This document shows, one piece after another, positions 1 through 7,442 of a stretch of DNA of 36,978 nucleotides. Each line of letters starts with the position of its first letter. Positions within the stretch are counted from its first letter, which is position 1. The notes below the pieces were generated by a model that ran no database searches, was not told the DNA's origin, and saw nothing but the letters and a program-made list of their open reading frames with translations. Source of the stretch: an uncultured Sulfurimonas sp. (lineage in GTDB: Bacteria > Campylobacterota > Campylobacteria > Campylobacterales > Sulfurimonadaceae); NCBI GenBank assembly GCA_937900945.1, contig CALCGG010000117.1, forward strand, positions 1 through 36,978, given 5' to 3'. Both the position numbers and the translations under genes were made by a program.

Positions 1-51
1 TTAAAACATTATTAATAATATATTTTTAGTTATCGATTATCTATTTTACTA

Positions 52-57
52 TACAAT
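52..57 (+). promoter_or_regulatory. Candidate -10 box of the efflux operon
   Basis: TACAAT lies 12 nt upstream of the ATG at 69. By the usual spacing, transcription would begin about 5 nt before the start codon, leaving almost no leader. No -35 box is evident; the upstream DNA is AT-rich with T-tracts, as is common for Campylobacterota housekeeping promoters. Inferred from sequence only. Confidence 0.35.
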
Positions 58-68
58 CGCACTCGAAT

Positions 69-392
69 ATGAAAAAAATTAAAATTAAAATATTATCGGT
101 TTTACTATTTTCATTCGCATATTTTGTTGTACATGATCATGTTATACAAAATTTTGATGCAGATACTCAGTATGAGCTCTGTTACGCTGGCTATGATGTG
201 CTGCTTCCTGTGGCTGAGAGCAATTTAGATTTACCATCCAAAATCCATGATGGCATTCACACTCTGCTTGAACTACATGTAACGCATGAAATATCCATCC
301 CAACATCTCTATCCAAGATAAAACCTTATTCTTTAGAAATCGCTTTAATCTCTTATACCCACCTCGTTCCTGAGCGTCCCCCAGTCATATAA
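69..392 (+). CDS. Small exported protein leading a heavy-metal efflux operon
   Basis: A 107-residue protein of unassigned function. The N-terminus (KKIKIKILSVLLFSFAYFVV) is a basic stretch followed by a hydrophobic segment, so a signal peptide or membrane anchor is likely and the rest would be periplasmic. The mature part has several His residues (HDH, IHDGIH, LHVTH) and one Cys, and it ends in a Pro-rich tail (PERPPVI). It sits 50 bp ahead of the outer-membrane factor gene on the same strand, so it is probably the first gene of the operon. Short His-containing secreted proteins are often found next to CzcCBA-type pumps, and a metal-binding or accessory role is possible. That role is inference; no named family is recognised. 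Confidence 0.6.
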   Translation: MKKIKIKILSVLLFSFAYFVVHDHVIQNFDADTQYELCYAGYDVLLPVAESNLDLPSKIHDGIHTLLELHVTHEISIPTSLSKIKPYSLEIALISYTHLVPERPPVI

Positions 393-442
393 CCTTTTTT
401 TACAAATTACATAATCATATAATTTAAAAAAAAAGGTTTATA

Positions 443-1642
443 ATGAAATTTATAATATTCTTAACATTACTAATATCGCTCAATGCAAGTGCACAAAATT
501 TAGCAGAAATTTTAGAATCACTCAAAGTCAGTAATAAAACAAAAGCTGTTTTAGAAAAATCAAAATCGCAAGTTGCAAAAAATGAACTTTTTGCAACTTA
601 TCAAGCCCCATCACTTGGAGCAAGTTTGTCTCATGCTAAAGACAGCATAGATGAGGGCTTAGAATATTCCGTAGGGATTTCTCAAGACATTATCCATCCA
701 TTCTCAGCATCTTCTACAGATAAAGGTGTGGATGAGTTTTCTAAAGCTATAAAACAAGAAACAAAACATGAACTTCATCTCTTAACTATAGACGTTATAT
801 CAAAGTATCATAGTTCTTGTATTTCAAAAGAGATACAAGATAAAGCGGCTCTATTGTATCAAGAACAGTCAAAGAGATTTTCACAGATTCAAAAAGCATA
901 TGAACTTGGAGAAATATCTAAAAAAGATTTACTTTTTAACAAGTTGGATTTAGTGAAACTGCATAAAAGTATAAATACTTATAAGAGAACTTATTTGTCA
1001 GAGCTTGCTTTACTGCAGGAGAATGTAGATAACCTTTTTATAAAAGAGTTAGATTGCAGTGATTTGCTTCCTCCAACTCGACATGTGCAATTACGACCAT
1101 TACATGAACATGGAGAGTTAAAAGCCATAGCATATAAAAAGAACTCATCCGATGCTTTTTACAGGGTTTATGACGCTTCTGTTTCTTCATTAGGGCTTGA
1201 ATTTCTATATGAAAAAGAGCTTGATACAAGAAGATATACTGTTGGTTTAAGCATTCCTATTAGTGGTTTGAGTTCACAAAAAGAAAAATTAAAAACAGAG
1301 CAATTGGCTATGAGTTCATCTTACGCTTATGAGCAAGCTTCCATGGAGGCGAAGATACAAAGCTCTTCAAAGGCTTCAGTTTCAAAACTTGAAACGATAT
1401 ATGATGAGTTTACTTTGCTTCAAGATGAAATATTACCGTTGAATGAAGATTTGGTAAAGCTCTCAAAATCAGCTTTGGCTGAAGGGGAGAGCGACATTAT
1501 GGAATATCTTGATGCAACCCGCTCATATTCGCTTAATTTATTAGAGATGCTAGACATGAAAAAAACATACTACTACGAACTGTTTGAACTTTATAAAACA
1601 GCAGATTTGGAATTTGGAGAAAATTATGAAAATATTAATTAG
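443..1642 (+). CDS. TolC-family outer-membrane efflux protein (CzcC/CusC type)
   Basis: A 399-residue outer-membrane factor of a tripartite RND efflux pump, expected to form the trimeric exit duct. It has a Sec signal peptide (KFIIFLTLLISLNASA, cleavage near residue 17-18). Long amphipathic helical stretches rich in Lys, Glu, Leu and Ser follow, as in TolC proteins, with two helical halves separated by beta-strand-like segments (residues about 230-270: SSLGLEFLYEKELD, YTVGLSIPISG). It is slightly shorter than classical TolC (about 430-490), as is usual for CzcC-like members. A purine-rich stretch (AAAAAAAAGG) lies 8-17 nt upstream of the ATG. The next gene starts inside its last codons. The family call is firm because the adaptor and pump follow directly; the metal specificity cannot be read from it. 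Confidence 0.85.
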   Translation: MKFIIFLTLLISLNASAQNLAEILESLKVSNKTKAVLEKSKSQVAKNELFATYQAPSLGASLSHAKDSIDEGLEYSVGISQDIIHPFSASSTDKGVDEFSKAIKQETKHELHLLTIDVISKYHSSCISKEIQDKAALLYQEQSKRFSQIQKAYELGEISKKDLLFNKLDLVKLHKSINTYKRTYLSELALLQENVDNLFIKELDCSDLLPPTRHVQLRPLHEHGELKAIAYKKNSSDAFYRVYDASVSSLGLEFLYEKELDTRRYTVGLSIPISGLSSQKEKLKTEQLAMSSSYAYEQASMEAKIQSSSKASVSKLETIYDEFTLLQDEILPLNEDLVKLSKSALAEGESDIMEYLDATRSYSLNLLEMLDMKKTYYYELFELYKTADLEFGENYENIN

Positions 1643-2690
1643 TATAACCTTGTTAGGTTTGGCTCTTTTTGGAGGGCAGATTATAGAAATATCACAAAAA
1701 CAACAAGAAGATTTGGGTGTAAAGACTCAAGTAGTGACGAGAGTGAACACTATAGTTTTTGGTCCATACAATGGAACGGTAGTTTTAGATAAAAAAGATG
1801 TTATCTCTGTCAGTTCTAATGTTGAGTCAATTGTGAAAAATATATATGTCAGAGAGTTGGAGTATGTAAAACTAGGTCAAAAGCTTATAACACTTAAAAG
1901 CAATGTACTTTTAAATCTTCAACAACAGTATTTAGAGGCAATTTTAGAGTCTCAAAATGAAAATCAAAATTATGAAAGAAATATAAAGCTTCAAGCGGAT
2001 GGGATTATTCCAAATAAAAAGCTCCTAGAATCAAAAAAGTTAAAACAAAGCAGTGATTTAAGTGTGAAGTTAACAGCAAATCAACTTTTAACAAATGGCT
2101 TTACTCAAAAAATGCTCAAAGAAATTCAACAAAATAATAAGCCGATAGTTGAGAAAACTATTTATGCTTCAAGAGATGGCATTGTTACAAATGTAAATGT
2201 AAATATTGGTGAATATGTTCTAGGAGAACATAAAATGATTGAAATTTATGCTGATGGAAAAAGATTTATTGAGTTGACAATTCCTGTAAGAATTGTAAAA
2301 GATATATCGATTGGTGATATATGTAATTTTCCTCCATACCTTGCCAGAGTAACTGCGATAGGCAATGTTGTAAATAGTGTTTCTCAATCAGTTATAGTAA
2401 GAGCTACAATAGAAGATGCAAAAGATATCATGATAAACAGAATTTACGAAGTGAATATTGCTAAAAAAGTAAGCGATGCTGTAAAAATAAAAAAAAGTGC
2501 TTTAGTTTTTGAAGAAAACAAATCGTATGTATTTAAAAAAGTTCCAAAAGGTTTCGAGGTATTGAATGTAGAAATTGTCAGTGAAGGACCTGTTTGCTAC
2601 ACCATAAAAGCTGATTTCAAAGATGGTGATGAGGTAGCTGCGAGTTCAACTTCGGCGTTGCTCGGTGCCAAGGAGAGTCAAGGTGAGTGA
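1626..2690 (+). CDS. Periplasmic adaptor subunit of RND efflux pump (HlyD/CusB type)
   Basis: A membrane-fusion protein linking the inner-membrane pump to the outer-membrane duct. I take the ATG at 1626 rather than the track start at 1584: it has TTGGAGA 6 nt upstream and gives a proper signal peptide (KILISITLLGLALFGGQ), whereas the longer form adds a charged, non-secretory extension. The protein is then 354 residues. The barrel-sandwich (lipoyl-like) half-motifs are visible (IYVRELEYVKLGQKLITL and ASRDGIVTNVNVNIGEYV), flanking a helical hairpin at residues about 95-170. It lacks the long His/Met-rich N-terminal extension of some CusB proteins. It overlaps the preceding gene by 17 nt and the pump gene by 8 nt, so translational coupling is likely. 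Confidence 0.85.
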   Translation: MKILISITLLGLALFGGQIIEISQKQQEDLGVKTQVVTRVNTIVFGPYNGTVVLDKKDVISVSSNVESIVKNIYVRELEYVKLGQKLITLKSNVLLNLQQQYLEAILESQNENQNYERNIKLQADGIIPNKKLLESKKLKQSSDLSVKLTANQLLTNGFTQKMLKEIQQNNKPIVEKTIYASRDGIVTNVNVNIGEYVLGEHKMIEIYADGKRFIELTIPVRIVKDISIGDICNFPPYLARVTAIGNVVNSVSQSVIVRATIEDAKDIMINRIYEVNIAKKVSDAVKIKKSALVFEENKSYVFKKVPKGFEVLNVEIVSEGPVCYTIKADFKDGDEVAASSTSALLGAKESQGE

Positions 2691-5600
2691 ACAAATAGTC
2701 AGTTTTGCACTTAGGCAAAGGGTTTTAGTCCTTCTGATTGCCTTTGCGGTACTTTTTTTCGGTGCATCTTCAATGCTGAAACTTCCTGTAGATGCATATC
2801 CTGATGTGGCACCCACTCAGGTAAAGTTAATTTTAAAAGCTTCAGGAATGACACCTGAGGAGATGGAATCTCGTGTTACGATTCCAATAGAGCAAAATAT
2901 GCAGAGTATCCCGAATCAGAAAATAGTCCGTTCGCTCTCAAAGTATGGTTTATGCGATATAACTATTGATTTTGAAGATGGTGTTGATATTTATTGGGCA
3001 AGACAGCAAGTGGCCCAGAGATTGAGTGAAGTTATGAATGAGCTTCCTGAGAGTGTAAGTGGAGGACTCGCTCCTATTACCACTCCTCTTGGTGAAGTTT
3101 TGATGTTTAGTATAGAGTCCGAGACTCTTGATCTAATGGAAAAAAGAACTTTGCTCGACTGGGTTATTAATAAAAGACTTCGTGGTATAGATGGAGTTGC
3201 TGACACAAACGCACTGGGAGGATATGTAAAGACTTATGAAATTATTCCAGATTTTGCAAAGATGAAACAGTACAAAATCACTATGGATATGTTGAAGGAA
3301 ACTTTATCTCAAAATAATCAAAATGATGGAATAGGAAGGCTCTCTTTGGGTGAGCAGAGCCTTTACGTCCGTTCAGAGGGAAGACTTAAAAATATAGAAG
3401 ATATCTCAAAACTTATTATCAAACATAAACAGGGAAACAATGTAAAAATTTCGGATGTAAGCAGTGTCCAAATAGGTTCACTTACAAGAGCCGGATTTGT
3501 AACGAAGGATGGAGAAGAGGAGGCAGTTCAAGGACTTGTCCTCGCACGAAAAGGTGTAGATACATCTAGTCTTTTAAAAAGAGTAAAGGATGAATTGCAA
3601 AAAATAGAAAAAGATTTACCAGAAGAGACTAGCATAAATATCTTTTATGACCGTTCAGACTTGGTTTCAAAAGCTATCAATACGGTATCAAAAGCACTTT
3701 TAGAAGCTTTAGTGTTGATTGTAATCGTCTTATTTGTATTTTTGGGAAATTTTGCTTCCGCATTTAGTGTTGCGATTATCTTGCCTTTTGCTGCGATGAT
3801 GACTTTTATTGCCATGAGCTATTTTGGTATAAGTGCAAACTTGATGAGTCTTGGAGGCTTGGCAATAGCTATCGGGATGCTTGTAGATGCCGGCGTTGTA
3901 ATGGTTGAGAATATCAGTGAACACCTGCATGATGAGAAATATATGAGCGAACCAAAGCTGGATTTAGTTTTAAAATCTGCAAAAGAGGTTGCAAATCCTG
4001 TTTTCACCGGTATTTTGATTATCATCATAGTTTTTTTACCGCTTTTGACATTAGAAGGTTTAGAAGGCAAACTTTTTGTTCCTGTTGCACTTAGTATAGT
4101 CTTCGCTTTAACTTCATCTCTTATATTGGCGCTTACATTTATCCCTATCATAAGTTTTTATGTTTTAAAACAGGCTCCACATGCAAAGGTTCCTTTGATG
4201 GCATTTTTGGAAAACAGATATGAGAAAATTTTAAAATATTCTTTATCCAATCAAAAGCTTGTTTTTGTGGTAGCCGGAATTTTATGGATCCTGGCAGTTG
4301 GAGCATTTACTCAGGTTGGTAAAACTTTTATGCCGACGCTTGATGAAGGAAATGTAATTATCGGTATAGAGAAAAATCCATCCATATCTCTTGAAGCAAG
4401 CCGTGACATCGACCTTAAAATCCAGCAATCTCTTATGAGAGAAGTTCCGGAAATTTTATCTATTATAGCGCGTGGCGGCAGTGATGAGATAGGGCTTGAC
4501 CCAATGGGCTTAAATGATACTGATACATTTTTGGTACTTAAACCAAAAGAGGAGTGGAGAGTTCCTTCAAAAGAATGGCTGCTTGATCAGTTTAGAACTG
4601 TATTAGATGAGTTTGTTGGAATCGAATACGGATTTACGCAACCTATCGCTATGAGAATCTCTGAAATGTTGAGTGGTTCACGAGGGGATATAGTAGTGAA
4701 TGTATATGGAGAAGATTCCCAAAAATTGGAAACTATCGCTAAAGATATTTTCAAAATAACAGAATCTATTAAAGGCAGCAGCGACGTTTACAAAAAAGCA
4801 AATGATGGTGTGGCTTACTGGGAAATAGCGTTTAAAGATGAAGTTATGGCCCGTTACGGGGTTACTAGAAATGAGCTGTCATCTTATTTGCAAAGTGCTA
4901 TGAACGGGGTAGAGGTTGGGATTATCCAAGAAGAGTTAAGAAGAATTCCTCTTATGATAAAAGGTTCCATTGACATGCAGACAAGCATGAGAAAGAGTGT
5001 TAATTTGCAGTATGTTTTAGCAGATGGCAACAGTGTTGAGCTTAATGAACTAGTAGAGTTTACAATGACACAAGGGCCGGTTCAAATAAATCATGAAAAC
5101 GGGATGAGAAAAAGTTTAGTTCAGACAAATGTAGTTGGACGAGACTTAGTAAGTTTTGTTGATGAGCTTTCTTCTAAAATAGAGAAGGAGATTAAACTGC
5201 CACAGGGCTATTTTATAGAGTTTGCAGGAGAGTATCAAAACCAACAGCGGGCATCAAAGAGATTGTCTTTTGTAGTACCGTTAAGCATAGGACTTGTTTT
5301 TATTTTGTTACTTCTAACATTTAAATCTACTTTACAGGCATTCTTAGTTTTACTGAACATCCCATTCGCATTGATTGGCGGAGTTTTTGGACTTTATTTT
5401 ACCGGCGAATATATGAGTGTTCCTGCTACTGTTGGATTTATTGCTCTGATGGGGATAGCTGTTCTCAATGGTGTTGTTATGCTTAACTATTTTAATGAGT
5501 TAAAACATAGAGTAAGCAGTTCTTTAGAAGTTGTTGTTTTGGGTTCTCTCAGAAGACTTCGTCCGGTTTTAATGACTGCTTTTATTGCCGCACTTGGACT

Positions 5601-5745
5601 TGTCCCAATGCTTTTTGCTGATGGACCAGGCTCTGAGATACAAAAACCATTGGCTATTGTTATCATAAACGGGCTTGTTTCATCAACATTTTTAACTTTA
5701 GTGTTATTGCCTATTTTATATTACAAGTTCGTATTAAAGAAGTAA
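2683..5745 (+). CDS. Heavy-metal RND efflux pump (CzcA/CusA family)
   Basis: The inner-membrane proton-driven pump of the tripartite efflux system, about 1020 residues, the normal size. The GTG at 2683 is preferred over the GTG at 2665: an AAGGAG lies 7 nt before it and the product then starts SEQIVSFALRQR, typical of the family. Twelve membrane segments are expected. The heavy-metal RND hallmark in TM4 is present (GMLVDAGVVMVEN, with the intramembrane Asp and Glu), as are the family blocks GMTPEEMESRVTIPIEQ, YGLCDITIDFEDG, LKPKEEW and FTQPIAMRISEMLSG. The TM4 motif is VDAG rather than the VDAA of CusA or the DGAV of CzcA, so Zn/Cd/Co/Ni versus Cu/Ag cannot be decided. It is the last gene of the operon. 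Confidence 0.9.
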   Translation: MSEQIVSFALRQRVLVLLIAFAVLFFGASSMLKLPVDAYPDVAPTQVKLILKASGMTPEEMESRVTIPIEQNMQSIPNQKIVRSLSKYGLCDITIDFEDGVDIYWARQQVAQRLSEVMNELPESVSGGLAPITTPLGEVLMFSIESETLDLMEKRTLLDWVINKRLRGIDGVADTNALGGYVKTYEIIPDFAKMKQYKITMDMLKETLSQNNQNDGIGRLSLGEQSLYVRSEGRLKNIEDISKLIIKHKQGNNVKISDVSSVQIGSLTRAGFVTKDGEEEAVQGLVLARKGVDTSSLLKRVKDELQKIEKDLPEETSINIFYDRSDLVSKAINTVSKALLEALVLIVIVLFVFLGNFASAFSVAIILPFAAMMTFIAMSYFGISANLMSLGGLAIAIGMLVDAGVVMVENISEHLHDEKYMSEPKLDLVLKSAKEVANPVFTGILIIIIVFLPLLTLEGLEGKLFVPVALSIVFALTSSLILALTFIPIISFYVLKQAPHAKVPLMAFLENRYEKILKYSLSNQKLVFVVAGILWILAVGAFTQVGKTFMPTLDEGNVIIGIEKNPSISLEASRDIDLKIQQSLMREVPEILSIIARGGSDEIGLDPMGLNDTDTFLVLKPKEEWRVPSKEWLLDQFRTVLDEFVGIEYGFTQPIAMRISEMLSGSRGDIVVNVYGEDSQKLETIAKDIFKITESIKGSSDVYKKANDGVAYWEIAFKDEVMARYGVTRNELSSYLQSAMNGVEVGIIQEELRRIPLMIKGSIDMQTSMRKSVNLQYVLADGNSVELNELVEFTMTQGPVQINHENGMRKSLVQTNVVGRDLVSFVDELSSKIEKEIKLPQGYFIEFAGEYQNQQRASKRLSFVVPLSIGLVFILLLLTFKSTLQAFLVLLNIPFALIGGVFGLYFTGEYMSVPATVGFIALMGIAVLNGVVMLNYFNELKHRVSSSLEVVVLGSLRRLRPVLMTAFIAALGLVPMLFADGPGSEIQKPLAIVIINGLVSSTFLTLVLLPILYYKFVLKK

Positions 5746-5760
5746 AAGATAGCTAGTCTG

Positions 5761-5791
5761 CTTAATAATGATAATTCTTATCATTATTAAG
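5761..5791. promoter_or_regulatory. Fur-box-like perfect palindrome (upstream box)
   Basis: A perfect 14-bp inverted repeat with a 3-nt centre (CTTAATAATGATAA-TTC-TTATCATTATTAAG). Its core TGATAATTCTTATCA (5769-5783) matches the 7-1-7 Fur consensus TGATAATnATTATCA at all but one position. It lies 16 bp after the pump gene and about 57 bp before the likely porin start. A terminator is less likely because no T-run follows and the stem has almost no GC. Confidence 0.7.
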
Positions 5792-5803
5792 CATCTATTA
5801 AGT

Positions 5804-5818
5804 TGATAACTATTATCA
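5804..5818. promoter_or_regulatory. Fur-box-like palindrome (downstream box)
   Basis: TGATAACTATTATCA matches the 7-1-7 Fur consensus TGATAATnATTATCA except for one position. Its centre (5811) is 35 bp from that of the upstream box (5776), a tandem arrangement typical of strongly iron-repressed promoters. The track's TTG start at 5803 falls inside this box, which argues for a start further downstream. Confidence 0.65.
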
Positions 5819-5847
5819 TTACGTCTATATTAATAGATGGATATGAG

Positions 5848-7155
5848 ATGATAGATTTGATTTATTTAGCTCAGGCAGATTTTAAGCCAGAACTTATAGA
5901 AGAAAAAACGATTGCAAAAGTGCAAGAAAGTGGTCTTATGCATTCAAAAGTGGTAGGACGATTTGAAACTGTGCAAGAACCTTTAAAGCAGACGGATAAT
6001 ATAGATGATATCTTTAGCTTTATAGATATTTATGGAACTTTAAGATTTGCATATATAAAAAGTGCTCACAAAATCAGTCCAAAGCCAAATAAGCTTGAAA
6101 AACAGGCTACGGCAGTTGGTGGAGAGCTTGGTTTTAATACAGCCGAATTTTATGGATTTTCCTTGCACGCGACAGCCTATGCATCTCAGTCTGTTAATTT
6201 TTTAAATCCATCTAAAGATGATCTGAATAAAGATTTCTTTGCTAAAAATCTGGACTCATTTGTTTATTTAGGCGAGGCCAGCTTAGACTACAGTAGTGAT
6301 GCTTTTCAAGCTAGATTGGGGCGTATAAAAGTAGAAACACCTTATGCAAATAGTGATGATATCCGTATGGCAGCAAACACTTTTGAGGGTGCAAGCATAG
6401 ATATACAGCATACGTCTAAGTTAAAAACAGAGATGATATTTTTAAAGAGATGGGCAGGTTATGATTCTCAAGATGAGGATGCCGGTGTATTTCAGAATGA
6501 ATTTAAAAACTTAGTGGATGATGAGAGTTTTGGAATGGCTGGGGCATCTTTTGTTTATGAATATGCTAAAAATAGTGAGCTTACTTTTTGGTATAACTAT
6601 GTGGATAAAATGAGTATTATTTCGTACTTAGAAGCAGCAGGCAGATACTTCATAAATGGTGATTTTTTTCACTTAGATTATGGTTTCCAAGCCAGTAATA
6701 TTCAAGAGTTAAGTAACTCAAACGTTGATGGAAATGTCTTAGGGATAATGTCTATTGTACATTACCAAGGTGTATTTTTTGGCGGGGCTTACAATGTAGC
6801 AATCGTTGATGATGGGAAGTATATAACAAATGGATTTGGCGGTGGGCCATATTATACTTCATTAGATGAGGCTACACTTGCAGCTATATCGGAAGCATTG
6901 CCAGGGGATAAAGCAGAATCTTACAGAGTAGGCGTTGGATATGAATTTGAAAACTTAGGAGTCAATGGCTTAGTTATTGAACTGGCATATGGAGAATTAT
7001 ATAATGAAAAAGCTTCTCTACATGAAAAAGATGTGATTTTAACATATGAAATTGCTGATACATGGTATCTAAACGCTACCTATACTAACTATGAATCATC
7101 ATCTGGACACAATAGCTTTGATAGAGCACTTGTTAGATTAGATTTTAGATTTTAA
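5848..7155 (+). CDS. Iron-regulated outer-membrane porin-like protein
   Basis: A beta-barrel outer-membrane protein, about 435 residues from the ATG at 5848 (450 from the track's TTG). It has alternating polar/aromatic strands (DIYGTLRFAYIK, LTFWYNYVDKMSII, TWYLNATYTNYESS) and ends in a terminal Phe after RLDFRF, the usual signal for outer-membrane insertion. It resembles the Opr-type porins of Campylobacterota. GGATATGAG precedes the ATG. Two Fur-like boxes sit just upstream and feoA-feoB follow on the same strand, so it may admit ferrous iron or another metal substrate; this is inference from context. Oddity: neither start gives a conventional signal peptide with a basic n-region. The best candidate is the weakly hydrophobic stretch ending LIYLAQA before DFKPE. 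The exact N-terminus is uncertain. Confidence 0.75.
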   Translation: MIDLIYLAQADFKPELIEEKTIAKVQESGLMHSKVVGRFETVQEPLKQTDNIDDIFSFIDIYGTLRFAYIKSAHKISPKPNKLEKQATAVGGELGFNTAEFYGFSLHATAYASQSVNFLNPSKDDLNKDFFAKNLDSFVYLGEASLDYSSDAFQARLGRIKVETPYANSDDIRMAANTFEGASIDIQHTSKLKTEMIFLKRWAGYDSQDEDAGVFQNEFKNLVDDESFGMAGASFVYEYAKNSELTFWYNYVDKMSIISYLEAAGRYFINGDFFHLDYGFQASNIQELSNSNVDGNVLGIMSIVHYQGVFFGGAYNVAIVDDGKYITNGFGGGPYYTSLDEATLAAISEALPGDKAESYRVGVGYEFENLGVNGLVIELAYGELYNEKASLHEKDVILTYEIADTWYLNATYTNYESSSGHNSFDRALVRLDFRF

Positions 7156-7172
7156 TTAACCATACATTAATA

Positions 7173-7187
7173 TGATATCCATTATCC
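7173..7187. promoter_or_regulatory. Weak Fur-box-like site upstream of feoA
   Basis: TGATATCCATTATCC matches the 7-1-7 Fur consensus at 11 of 14 informative positions. It lies 28 bp before the feoA start. It could give feoAB its own iron-responsive promoter in addition to read-through from the porin promoter. The match is degenerate in an AT-rich spacer, so chance is a real alternative. Confidence 0.35.
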
Positions 7188-7214
7188 TTATAAAAATTTA
7201 ATAAAGAATATAAT

Positions 7215-7442
7215 ATGAAAAAATTATCTACATGTGAAAGAGGCGAAAAGCTAAAAGTTTTAAAGTTGAATGCTGATACAGACCTGAAGCAAAGACTGAT
7301 ATCGTTTGGTATTATGAAAGAAGCGATAGTAGAAGTGCTCGAACATGCGCCTGGAAAAAGTACCATAGAAATCAAAGTTGGAAAAATGAGAGTAGCCCTT
7401 AGAGCAAAAGAAGCAGATATGATAGAGGTGGAAACAATATGA
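7215..7442 (+). CDS. feoA: Ferrous iron transport protein A
   Basis: A 75-residue cytoplasmic SH3-fold protein that assists FeoB. The FeoA pattern is clear: KLSTCERGEKLKVLKLNAD, then a segment ending LISFGIMKEAIVEVLEHAPG, and the C-terminal RVALRAKEADMIEVE. The length is typical. The ATG overlaps a TATAAT-like string and has no strong Shine-Dalgarno sequence. Its stop codon overlaps the feoB start (ATGA), indicating translational coupling. It is probably cotranscribed with the upstream porin, 59 bp away, under Fur control. Confidence 0.93.
   Translation: MKKLSTCERGEKLKVLKLNADTDLKQRLISFGIMKEAIVEVLEHAPGKSTIEIKVGKMRVALRAKEADMIEVETI

Noticed and set aside
3819-4151. 110-residue minus-strand ORF inside the RND pump gene
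   Set aside because: It is a shadow of the pump coding sequence, Ser/Thr/Lys-rich without any domain, with no ribosome binding site or promoter.
5761-5791. The 14-bp palindrome as a terminator of the efflux operon
   Set aside because: The stem is nearly all A/T and has no following T-run, and its core matches the Fur consensus with one mismatch and is followed by a second such box.
7209-7214. TATAAT immediately before the feoA ATG as its promoter
   Set aside because: A start would fall inside the feoA coding sequence; the gene is more likely read from upstream promoters.
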